Positions 35,413-45,200 of a stretch of DNA of 64,000 nt are shown piece after piece. Numbering within the stretch: position 1 is the first letter of the stretch; each line of letters starts with the position of its first letter. Made by a program: the position numbers and the translations under genes. The notes under the pieces are model-generated. The model ran no database searches. It worked only from the letters and a program-made list of their open reading frames with translations, and had not been told where the DNA came from. The DNA comes from Siphonodentalium dalli (taxonomy: Eukaryota; Mollusca; Scaphopoda; Gadilida; Siphonodentaliidae), in contig CP136064.1 in NCBI GenBank assembly GCA_032622095.1, forward strand, positions 3,406,280 through 3,470,279, in the 5' to 3' direction.

Positions 35413-36944
35413 CATTTACATTGGAATGGCCTATTGTTCATCTGGAGAGATTCTCATGGAAAATGAGCAGATGACGACCCTCAGTTATCATTATTAGCTC
35501 AACTTACTTTGTAAGTTTGAGCTATTGCCATGGTTTGGCGTCCGTCGTCCGTGTGTCCATCAACAATTTCCTTTGGCGCGGGCTACAGGTCGTACCTTTG
35601 GTCTGACCTTTATGAAATTTGTCATGAATGTTGACATTGACATGTAGATGGGAACGAGTCATTTTGGGGTCATTTGGCAAAAAAACATGGCCGCTGGTGG
35701 CCATCTTGGATTTCAAAATTCAATCCATTGGCGCGGGCTACAGGTCGTACTGTTCATCTTATCATCATGAAATTTGTCATGGATGTTAATATTGACATGT
35801 AGATGGGAACGAGTCATTTTGGGGTCGTTCGGCCAAAAAACATGGCCGTCAGCAGCCATCTTGGATATTACTCTTTGCATGACTAAATCCTTTGGCGCGA
35901 GCTACAGGTCGTAGTTTTGGTCGGAACTTCATGAAATTTGTCATGGATGTTAACAATGAAATGTAGATGGGAACGAGTGATTTTGGTGTCATTCGTCTAA
36001 AAAACATGGCCGCCAGCAGCCATCTTGGATTTTACTCTTTGCATGACTAAATCCTTTGGCGCGGGCTACAGGTCATACCTTTGATCTGATCTTTATGAAA
36101 TTTGTCATGAATGTTGACATTGACATGTAGATGGGAACGAGTCATTTTGGGGTTATTTGGCCAAAAAACATGGCCGCTGGTGGCCATCTTGGATTTCAAA
36201 ATTCAATCCATTGGCGCGGGCTACAGGTTGTACTGTTCGTCTGATCATCATGATATTTGTCATGGATGTTAATATTAACATGTAGATGGGAACGAGTGAT
36301 TTTGGGGTCGTTCGGCCAAAAAACATGTCCACCAGCAGCCATATTGGATTTGACTCTTTAAATCCTTTGGTGCGGGCTACAGGTTGTAGCTTTGGTCGGA
36401 ACTTCATGAAATTTGTCATGGATGTTAACAATGATATGTACATGTAGATGGGAAACGAGTCATTTTGGGGTCGTTCAGCCGAAAAACATGGCCGCCAGCA
36501 GTCATCTTGGATTTTACTCTTTGCATGACTAAATCCTTGGGCACAGGCTTCAGGTCGTACCTTTGATCAGATCATTATGAGATTTGTAAAGGCTGTAGAT
36601 GGGAACAGGTCATTGTGTGGTAATTCGGAAAAAAACATGGCCATTTTAGAATTTACTCTTTGCATCACTAAATCCTTTGGCACACCATAATCATCACATT
36701 CCTGATCCGATCATTATGAAACCTGTCATGAATGTTGATATTGACATGTACATCTAGTCTTACTTAGACGTTTCAATTAGCACCTTTCCTATTCCTCCAT
36801 TTACTGTCAACCATTAAATTATTCCCCTACCTAAGTTGAGCTACAGTGTCATTGACACTTTCATTTACATTGGAATGGCATATTGTTCATCTGGAGAGAT
36901 GCTCATGGAAAATGAGCAGAAGACGACCCCCAGTTACCATTATT
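35413..36944 (+). repeat. 83-bp direct duplication flanking a tandem-core element
   Basis: 35413-35495 and 36862-36944 are copies of one sequence (CATTTACATTGGAATGGC ... ATGAGCAG ... GACGACCC ... ATTATT) with roughly five mismatches. They exactly flank tandem-core element F. Confidence 0.88.
35496..36861 (+). repeat. Tandem-core element F (about 160-bp units in an ABC order)
   Basis: The left end is a hairpin AGCTCAACTTACTTTG / AAGTTTGAGCT followed by GGCGTCCGTCGTCCGTG. The right end AAGTTGAGCTACAGTG inverts the left AGCTCAACTT. Between lie about eight units starting with (T)TGGCGCGGGCTACAGG near 35575, 35728, 35892, 36056, 36211, 36368, 36538 and 36680. Three unit types follow the order A B C A B C then degenerate ones. 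Each has ATGAAATTTGTCATG and ACATGTAGATGGGAACGAG. Confidence 0.82.
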
Positions 36945-36986
36945 TGATGAGATTTTGATATTATAATATTTTTAGATGGTACGAGA

Positions 36987-37376
36987 TTAACCCTTTACCC
37001 AACAAACCGGCCAAAACCGGCCAAATAAAGCTTCAACAGCCTAAAATATCTTCGGTCTGTCTCAATAGAACCATACAAATATGGATATCATTGGAACCGG
37101 TTCATTGACCACATTGTGATGGTTACAGTTATACCCTGTGCCAATGCATTCTCTTATATATGCGAGTCGACCATAGGTCGCCTCGCATATATAAGAGAAT
37201 GCATTGGCCTAAAAAAAATCTTTTTTTACCATTTTTTCTTACATTCTTTAACAATTTTATAATTTTTAATGTGTTAAGCCAATACATTCTCTTATATATG
37301 CGAGGCGACCTATGGTCGACTCGCATATATAAGAGAATGCATTGGCACAGGGCCGTTCTGTTGGGTAAAGGGTTAA
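36987..37376. mobile_element. TTAA-type miniature element, family 1 (copy g)
   Basis: TTAA at 36987-36990 and 37373-37376, with two hairpin modules. It lies in the intron just upstream of the exon at 37470. The flanking intron DNA is duplicated: ATTATTTGATGAG(A/G)TTTTGATAT and ATATTTTTAGATGG occur on both sides. Confidence 0.92.
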
Positions 37377-37469
37377 CTTCACTATAAATTGATCATTTTT
37401 TATATTTAAATATTTTTAGATGGTACCCCAGTTTATCTTCATTATTTGATGAGGTTTTGATATTTTTAG

Positions 37470-37634
37470 ATGGGATGAGAGGTCTCCAGCTGTTAGGGCA
37501 CGACCAGAAGCAGAGCACATCATCGCGAAACAGACAACAGACCATCTGAGTGAAATTATGAACATGACTGACTCACCTTCATCACCAACTCATCAGTCGA
37601 AGAATCTAAGACACTTACAACAAACCCCAACTCC
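37470..37634 (+). CDS. Internal exon of an unrecognised repeat-containing protein
   Basis: An acceptor (TTTTGATATTTTTAG, AG at 37468-37469) and a donor (GTGAGTAT at 37635) bound a 165-bp segment with one open frame: one base, 54 codons and two bases. It reads WDERSPAVRARPEAEHIIAK, then QTTDHLSEIMNMTDSPSSPT, then HQSKNLRHLQQTPT. The core (Arg-Pro-Glu-Ala-Glu ... Ile-Ala ... Leu-Ser-Glu-Ile-Met) matches the repeat pattern of the protein at 29282. The two are therefore probably members of one family or parts of one transcription unit. The length is a multiple of three, so skipping would keep the frame. Function unknown. Flanking exons are not identified within the window. Confidence 0.6.
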
Positions 37635-37690
37635 GTGAGTATATAAATTGTTTATAAGAAACCCTGACTCCATGAGAATATAAACATGGT

Positions 37691-38465
37691 TTCCGTTACT
37701 ACGGCTCAGCGTCCGTGTAACGGCCTCATTCCCCTTGCTGATGATATGTTTGAGACATACATGCACCTAAAGTCAATAGCAATCTATCGTAAAAAAAAAG
37801 TCCGACTGCAACTGGAGTTCGAGGGTTAAACAGAATACTAGTGAAAAGCCGGATGTAACCCTTTGAAATAAAAGCGCCTAAGACTGCAATGCAATGTTTG
37901 GGGTGCGGTCAAATAGAGACGTTAATTGTAATTGTATACAGCGTAATACACATATGAAAATGTCGCATCGACATCAAAGAATGCCGGACTGCTGAGTATG
38001 GATATTTTGTGCACGGGATTTCTGTAGATGAAACTACTCTTGCTCGGAGATCCCGTGCAAAATATATCCCCTAATATGGAGATAAAGTCAAAGTACCGCC
38101 AATAATAGTTTCATTAACCCGCATGGGGCCCCAAGCAACGACGCACATGTTCACATTTCCCACCAAAAATCAATTATACACGGGGGCTAAAACTCTGTTC
38201 ATAGGAGTGGTCCTAACTATAGTTGTTGGACTAATGCAGACTATTGAACAAGCTACGCGTTCCGAGTTTGAATGATTTCGCTACAATTCATATTACGCCG
38301 CTATAAATATCTTCTGCAGTATGACGTCACAGCGCACAAATAGTTTTTATGATTGACAGAATATATCCTTTCGGTTTCATTTTCACGGAAGCTACCTGTT
38401 GGATTATTTTTGGAAATACTTAATTCAATGCTAGGTATTATTGGTCAATGCATAGACGCTTTTTA
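37691..38465. other. Intronic or intergenic DNA
   Basis: Contains the dyad CCCGTGCAAAATATATCC against GGATATTTTGTGCACGGG (37999-38070). No gene is recognised. Confidence 0.4.
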
Positions 38466-39702
38466 GTCGAGTTTTTTTCCAAAACTCGACTTATAGTTTG
38501 ATGAGGGACGGGCGGCGGGCGGGCGGGCGACGTTTTTTGGTGTGTGAGTACATATCCATGCACGTAAGCTGCAGACAAGTTTGTCCGCACATTTATTACA
38601 GAGTTATGGCCCTTTGCCATTTTTCACTGATTTTAGGCTCGTTAGCGCAACAACTTCAACAAACGTTATCTGATTCGATTGAAATTTGGGATATAGGTGT
38701 CTCCCAAGAATATCTCGGACGAGATCGAAAACCGGTCTGGTCCGATAAAATTTCATAGAGTTATGGCCCTTAATTAGTCATTTTTCACGAATTTTCAGCT
38801 CGTTAGCGCGATAGCTTCAACAAACATTATCCGATTTGATTGAAATTTGGTATATATGTGTCTCCGAAGAATATCTCGGATGAGTTCGAAAACCGGCCTG
38901 GTCCGATAAAATTTGATAGAGTTATGGCCCTTAATTAGTCAATTTTCACGAATTTTCAGCTCGTTAGCGCGATAACTTCAACAAACGTTATCCGATTTGA
39001 TTGAAATTTGGTATATAGGTGTCTCCCAAGAATATCTCGGATGAGTTCGAAAACCAGCCTGGTCCGATAAAATTTGATATAGTTATGGCCCTTAATTAGT
39101 CATTTTTCACGAATTTTCAGCTCGTTATCGCGATAACTTCAACAAACATCATCCTATTTGATTGAAATTTTGATATATAGGTGTCTCCCAAGAATACCTC
39201 GGACGAGTTAGAAAACCGGCCCGGTCCGATAAAATTTGATAGAGTTATGGTCCTTAAGTAGTCATTTTGTACGAATTTTGAGCTCGTTAGCGCGATAACT
39301 TCAACATACGTCATCCGATTCCACTAAAATTTGGTATATATGTGTCTTCCAATAATATCCTGGACGAGTTCGAAAACCAGCCTGGCCCAATAAAATTTGA
39401 AAGAGTTATGGCCCTTAATTAGTCATTTTTCGTGAATTTTTAGCTCGTTAGCGCGATAACTTCAACAAACGTCCTCCGATTTGTTTAAAATTTGGAATAG
39501 ACATACTTGCCAAGAATATTTCGGACGAGTTCGAAAACCAGCCTGGCCCGATAAAATTTGATGGAGTTATGGCCCTTAATTAGTCATTTTTCGATTTTAC
39601 CTATTAATTAGTCTACCGATACTGATGCACACCAATTGGCGGTAGCCACCGGCGGTAAGCCACCGAAAACGAGACACAGCATCTCTGATGCCACCTCTTG
39701 TT
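38466..39702 (+). repeat. Tandem-core element G (about 160-bp units)
   Basis: Starts with a perfect-arm hairpin (GTCGAGTTTT ... AAAACTCGAC), then GGGCGGGCGGGCGACG, then six tandem units near 38636, 38799, 38957, 39118, 39282 and 39443. Each has AGCTCGTTAGCGCGATAACT, TCAACAAACGT and GATTGAAATTTGGTATAT, followed by GAGTTATGGCCCTTAATTAG. The right end is GATGCCACCTCTTGTTAG. Class unknown; the architecture matches elements A and B. Confidence 0.82.
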
Positions 39703-40400
39703 AGTATTTAAATATAGCTGTCGGAATCTTATAAATTTGTAAACACTGTAACTCGTAGCTTTTTCATTTATTTAGTCTTCAATCTGACGGTGGTCTCACG
39801 TGCGTAATTTCATGATCAATGCTCTGGATACCATCAACAGAATTAATGCACCCACACAGAAATGATCAACTTGCGTAATATATGTAGCTTTGGGTTGCTT
39901 TGTGACTCGTGAGTATCTCAGGTGCAAGGAAATGACAACTTTTCAGTGACAAATACCAAAATTACAGTACGGACTCATTTATTTTCCCCTGGCGGAAACC
40001 CTGATATAAATCACTTATAAAACACCCCGACTGCATGAGTATATAAATAATTTATAAGAAACACCCCGACTGCATGAGTATATAAATTTCCTCACTGTAC
40101 AATCGTCCGGGCATGTATTTGGACACATCGACATGTATTCTCATTGCTACAGCATTTAAATTGACAGTATAACCAGGTATATAATCACGGAATTGTATAT
40201 TTTGGCTTTATAATATGATCTATAGAAATTATGATACAATTGCAATTCCAGAGAACGCTATTGATACATTCTGTTGTAGCACACCAATAGTTAGAAACAT
40301 CCACAAATTGAAAAGTATTCATATCCCATTTCATAGGAGTATTACGCAGATTATTGTACAGTGTGAATCTCATCAGTTTAAGCTGTGCGTTAGCTTTTTT
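39703..40400. other. Intergenic DNA
   Basis: Apart from the donor-like duplications near 40021-40087, I see no gene or classified repeat. Confidence 0.4.
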
Positions 40401-40474
40401 ATACCTCCTGCAACGAGTTGCGGGGGTATACTGTATACTTGTCCGTCCGCCTGTCCGTCCGGCTGTCTGTCCGT
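40401..40474 (+). repeat. Solo left end of a tandem-core element
   Basis: The hairpin ATACCTCCTGCAACGAG / TTGCGGGGGTAT is followed by TGTCCGTCCGCCTGTCCG. This is the same hairpin-plus-CGTCCG layout as element B, without core units. Confidence 0.65.
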
Positions 40475-41299
40475 GTTTACTAATGACTACTTATGTGGCT
40501 AAGATTGTGTAAAATGGATATTTATGTGCATAACTTCCGTTGCGTGGCTAGCCACGTAACAGCTTTCAGATGGACGTTCAAAAATGATCTATTTGGCCTA
40601 CCGTACCGGCCGGTGTATAAGGCGCATCTTTTTACCCCAATTTGCCCTATTAAAATCCTCCTGCGACTTATAGATCGGTAAGTCAATGAGGGGCATATTT
40701 TCAGCCGAATTTTGAGGATTCAACTGCGATCACAGGTAAATAACGGGACAAAATGCCGACGCAAACTAACTGCAACGCGATAAAATAATACAATTCGGTA
40801 TACAAAAAATAAATAAATACCCCATCCTCATATGTACTTTGTCTTTATTATATTCCCTGTCCGACATTTAAAACATATATATCGTATTATATGTATTAAT
40901 ATCTAAGAATTCAACCGTAAACAGCAGCAAATTCACAAACAGTGGGCGTCCTTGACCTGACTGTGTAACACGTGCATGAGTGACCCACATTCAATGACTG
41001 CGGTATGATCTCTTTGATGTCTGCAAACTTCTAGCAGATGACGTCACATCGGAATGTTTATTTAGAGCCCTGGAATGAGCATAGTTAAAGCCCCAAAGAC
41101 TCTAAATGCATGTCTGGACAGCGTGTTCTCATATTTTAATGAGGCTTATGTGCGAACTCATGTTTATATTACATAAACATTATTTTATGCTGTACCGAGT
41201 ACGCATAACATTTAATCCCCACGTTGAGTAGTTGACACTTAATACTGAAGAGTGCATTGCATCACTATTAGCCCAAAGCGTTTTTATTCATGCTTCGCG

Positions 41300-41330
41300 T
41301 CAATTAGGCGACAACTAAATTAACGAGGCC
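41300..41330 (+). repeat. Terminal-repeat-like sequence next to the transposase fragment
   Basis: AATTAGGCGACAACTAAATTAACGAGG parallels the left end of the nested element at 42254-42278 (TTAAGCGACCTG ... TTAACGAGG), in the same orientation. It may be the left end of an internally deleted pogo copy. Confidence 0.5.
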
Positions 41331-41845
41331 ATTATCGAAGAAGGACAAATGTTGCGGTTATTCCAGGAGGCATGACATCCATACTACAGCCGTTGGATGT
41401 ATGTTTAAATAAGCCATTCAAGAATGCAATCAGGAATAAATGGACTGAGTGGATGTGCGATGAAAAAGACAAAGTATTCACTAAAGCAGGAAACCTTAAC
41501 CGACCTGACTTACCGTTAGTGGCAAAATGGGTGAAGCAGTCATGGGACGAATTAGACACTGAACTTATTGTGAAATCTTTCAAAAAGTGTTGTATTTCGA
41601 ATGCTATGGATGGTTCCGAGGATGACGAACTGTATAGTGAATATGTGTTGGAGAAGGATGCGAAAGTGAGCGAGAATGTTGAGATAGAGTGTGGTGATGT
41701 TAACGGTGTGAGTGATGATGATGATGATGATGATGATGTTTATGATGATCCGAAAGGTTTTTGTGATGTTTTTGACGATAATTTGTCGCACGCTGAGTGG
41801 TGGAAATTGTATATGGAGGCAGACAGTGAAGACGATGATGAGTGA
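41327..41845 (+). pseudogene. C-terminal fragment of a pogo/Tigger-type DDE transposase
   Basis: The frame is closed by a stop at about 41324-41326 and encodes, before the first ATG at 41372, TNVAVIPGG and then MTSILQPLDVCLNKPFK. That IPGG.TS.LQPLD..LNKPFK block is diagnostic of the end of the DDE catalytic domain in pogo/Tigger/jerky-like transposases. It is followed by a conserved SFKKC.ISNAMDG.EDD block and an acidic tail with eight consecutive Asp encoded by a GAT microsatellite (41715-41740), ending at TGA 41844. About 170 residues remain, so the DNA-binding domain and the first catalytic Asp residues are missing: 5'-truncated and not active as it stands. Just upstream, 41300-41330 resembles the inverted end of the nested element, suggesting an internal deletion. 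Confidence 0.88.
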
Positions 41846-42240
41846 TAGTGATATTGTGAAAGTGAAGTCAAATGTTTCTGTTTTATTTATATTTAGTTAT
41901 ACACATGTTATACAAGTTGAAATGATGATGAATAAATGTTAATTAATACATTGATTTTACTCTCAACCACCCAGAGTTAGTCCAAGCGTCATTCAAGTCA
42001 AAATAATAAGTTTTATAATCCATGTTCCCACACACTCCTAATGAAAATGAACCAATGTTATCTCCCCTGCTTGGGAATTCCCCCAAATCAGATTGGGAAT
42101 ACCAGAAGTATTCGTGGAATGTTCGTTCATTTTTACGTCTGTGATAAATTCTATTTAAAAAAAATGCTTCCTCTGCTCTAAATAACTCTAAATCCAGGTC
42201 AATCTGTCATTTTGATGTTCCCTTACAAGTCACTGGAATA

Positions 42241-44679
42241 CAGCACTGCCTAAATTAAGCGACCTGTTTTAACGAGGTTACATGCGTTAATACCGCGGTG
42301 CAATACCGCGACATACCGCCGATTCGCGGTTGCACTACCGCGGTACCACCGTAGTGTTCACGGTACCACCACACTACCAGCGGTAACGAATTATTGTAGC
42401 GCGGTGGCACGCGGTAATGCACCGCACAAACGCGGTGACATTACCGCTAAGCGGTAGCATTTTTTTTAACGATGTTAATGACGGAATTCGATGGCTGACC
42501 GCCAATCTTCCAAAATAGGACGGCCGTTCTCACGATCTCCGTCCATGATTGTGTACCGTGAAGTGTATTATTAAAATATTGAAATGCCCATTATAACGGG
42601 CTTCCAGATTAAGTAAAGGTAAGTATAAGTTACTTTGAGAAAGTAATTTTTCAATTAATGTGAATATTAAAATATTACTATAACATTTCTAGTCTCGTTT
42701 TATTGCCAAAAATTCCCATAAATGACACTATTTGTAATCAGTGTTGGTTATCGGGAAGGGAACAAATGATTTCGTCCATTTTAGACAGCTCGATAAATCC
42801 CGTATCTACAGTTTATATCAATGTTCAGATGTACGTGATCCCTAAATTGAATGATAACGACACTATTTAAATAGTCCCCAGAATAAATATCGTTATTAAC
42901 TTTATTGACATTCATTAACTGCAAATCACAAACACCATTTGTTCCTATAACGGGAATTATTGTCTTAGCAATAAAAGACACAAAGTGGAACTCCCGTATA
43001 TCCAGGAAAAAAACACATTCTGCGCAAAAGCACGTGTCACTGATTACGTCATACTGCAGCTGGCAGACTTTGTTAATATAGGGCACGGGGCACTTAAATT
43101 AAGATGTCGTCATGTTTTTTTATAACTGGCCTCAATGGGTGAAATAAATATTTGTGTTTTGTTGATTATTTTTGTTGATTATTTGTGCTATTAGTAAAAC
43201 TAAACACGTGACGCGCGAATGGCTGTTTTGGACACTTGTATTTCCATTACTTCAATGCGTCCGTTTGGCTTACATAATGCTCGCAGAAGGTAGTTCAGAT
43301 ATTTATCGATCTATTTTGGTATTGCGAATACTATTATGTGCAAACCGCCACGTGACTTTAAACAGACAAGTCTCATTCGATCTTTAAAATGTTGTGCAAG
43401 TAATAGCTGTTTATAAATATTTGTCGCTAAAAGTGAGACAAACGCTCTTTATTGCTACCGTATCGGGAATAAACTAACAAGGACTAAAACACACCGAATT
43501 CGATCACTTGAAATAATTATGTTACAATGTTAACCTCTGTATATAACCAAACAAACATATTTAGAGGTCAACTTTCCAACACCATGCATGCCCGACACGC
43601 ACTCGTGAGCTCAATGAATGTTCACGTAACAAAATCAAAGACTGATTTGACAACGTTGTGTCTTTCAATGTTTGGTGTTTTGCGTGTGTCTTTTGTCGCG
43701 CACATTGGTGATGATAACAACTTTACTTTGCTGCATGACATGTGCCATGCTTTCTTAGTTATACAATTTATTCCCACTGACAAGAAATCTTCAGGCGCAA
43801 ATGTTTGTAAATTGCTTTACTATTTCACGCATGCGTACAATCATACGTCTTGGCGACAATATACTATTTACGCGCCGATTATGTTTGGCATATGAACAAA
43901 ACTATAGATTTGAACGAATATGAATATTTCTGAAATGATCGCCGCCCTGGCCTCTAAGACTAAAATCGGACTCAGTGTTACTAATGCACTGTCCCCGCTG
44001 GGTTCGACCAAATTCAGATAAATGGAGGATTTAATTTTCCCATTTTATAAGAAGTTGAGATTTCGGAAACACAAACAAAACAACAAATTCCGCATGAGTG
44101 GAAACCGATATAGGAATCGGGTGCGTAAATCATTTGACGATATGTAAGATAGATGCTAACAACAAAACTTACTCCACGGTGTTTTGCGTAATCCAGTCGC
44201 CGTAAGCAACTATAGCTGAGTTCAAAAACCGCTGATGTGATGTACGTGTACATTTGTAATATGTTACATGTAAACCCGACATGTTCATACATGTATGTAA
44301 TCCGATTGCATTATTATTAATTTATATTCATTACGTACATGTGTATACATAATTACGTGCAGCTTACAGGTATTCATTCAATACAAAAGTTATTCATAAT
44401 CATTTACCTACCGTGTGACGCCTTGTTTCAGTCGTGTTCTCTCCGCGGTGGAGGGCCGTTAGCGGTAATTTGAACGCGGTTACGAAATAAATAACGCGGT
44501 GTATGGCGGTAACGAACACCAATAACGCGGTAACCAACGGTAAAAATACCGTACCAGTACCGCGGGTCAACCGCCCCCGTTGCGGTACAGAATGATAACC
44601 GCGGTAGTTTGGTGGTATCACCGCGGTAAGTACCGGCCCATAACCTCGTTAAACAAGTCGCTTACTGAGAGCATAGCTG
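42241..44679. mobile_element. Nested TA-flanked element with GCGGTA subterminal arrays
   Basis: TA flanks at 42239-42240 and 44680-44681. The inverted ends begin CAGCACTGCC (left) and CAGCTATGCT (right, read inward) and share a near-identical inner part GCGAC(C/T)TGTTT(T)AACGAGGTTA. Next to each end is a zone of about 180 bp packed with GCGGTA / TACCGC motifs and the palindrome ACCGCGGT (42285-42465 and 44455-44640). The 2-kb middle has no recognisable protein. CAG ends and TA flanks suggest a pogo/Tigger-type non-autonomous element. An alternative reading uses the inner TTAA (42269-42272 and 44649-44652) as target. Confidence 0.65.
42466..44454. other. Interior of the nested element, no gene recognised
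   Basis: Frames of up to about 120 codons occur (for example 43527-43895 + and 42781-43086 -) but show no domain, composition or splice context that would support a gene. HTH-like or DDE motifs were not seen. Confidence 0.45.
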
Positions 44680-44884
44680 TAGGTGCGACGTATACAACAG
44701 AAAGAGCCAAAAGGCAACCTTTTAAGCTTCAAAATTCAATGCGACTTATCCAACGATGCGATTTATCCACCGGCCGGTACGGTAATCAGCTTATTTAATT
44801 TTGTAGTCACTCAAAATTTGGAAACTAAAAGTCCATAGATTTAGACATCCATGACCTGCCAATAGGAGATGTCGGACACTGACG

Positions 44885-45200
44885 GACATTTATGTGGCTA
44901 GCCACCCAATCACGGACCTGTCAGTTTCTCCTATTCCACTGTCCCAGTTGCTGTGTGCAAGTTTTTGAGTTTTAATCAGCTTCTTCTGCTATAATTCCAA
45001 CATGTTATGAATCCATAATCTGGAGTTTTATCACTATCTACTACTTGATAGCCACATAAAATTTTATGGCTACTTGAGAAGCCACATAAAAACTAAAGCC
45101 ACATTACCATTTCTAGCCACATACATGTAGGTCGGAGCCACATATCTACCCATTTGTTCGTCTAGCCGTCCGTCTGTCCATCCGCCCATGGACACAAATT
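44885..45200. repeat. Cluster of AGCCACAT motifs and CGTCCGTC tract
   Basis: AGCCACAT or its complement occurs several times between 44890 and 45140, including ATGTGGCTAGCCAC. CGTGGCTAGCCACGTAAC occurs on the other side of the pogo element at 40543. This suggests one older repeat was split by the pogo insertion. A CGTCCGTCTGTCCATCCG tract follows, then CCGTGAAACTTGGCAC, a diverged core motif of the tandem-core elements. Confidence 0.5.

Larger units (their letters stand above)
37621..40092 (+). repeat. Repeated splice-donor region
   Basis: The exon 3' border (AAACCCCAACTCCGTGAGTATATAAA) is echoed by AAACCCTGACTCCATGAGAATATAAA at about 37659-37684, and by two copies of AACACCCCGACTGCATGAGTATATAAA at about 40021-40048 and 40059-40087. 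About 2.3 kb of other DNA, including element G, lies between the second and third copies. Confidence 0.7.
40601..44782. mobile_element. Pogo-like (Tc1/mariner superfamily) composite transposon
   Basis: The 4182-bp element is bounded by TA dinucleotides (40599-40600 and 44783-44784) and inverted ends: CCGTACCGGCCGGTGTATAA on the left and, read inward, CCGTACCGGCCGGTGGATAA on the right. GCGACTTAT-type motifs recur subterminally at both ends. The TA flank fits Tc1/mariner/pogo elements, and the only transposase remnant inside is pogo-like. The interior is rearranged: it holds a second inverted-repeat element at 42241-44679 and only the C-terminal part of a transposase. Confidence 0.78.

Noticed and set aside
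42781-43895. Frames of 101 and 122 codons inside the nested element as a possible transposase or host gene
   Set aside because: No DDE/D pattern, helix-turn-helix, zinc finger or homology was recognised.
42269-44652. Reading the nested element as piggyBac-type with TTAA target
   Set aside because: The inverted similarity continues outward past the TTAA to CAGC ends with TA flanks, so the TA reading fits better. It is kept only as an alternative.
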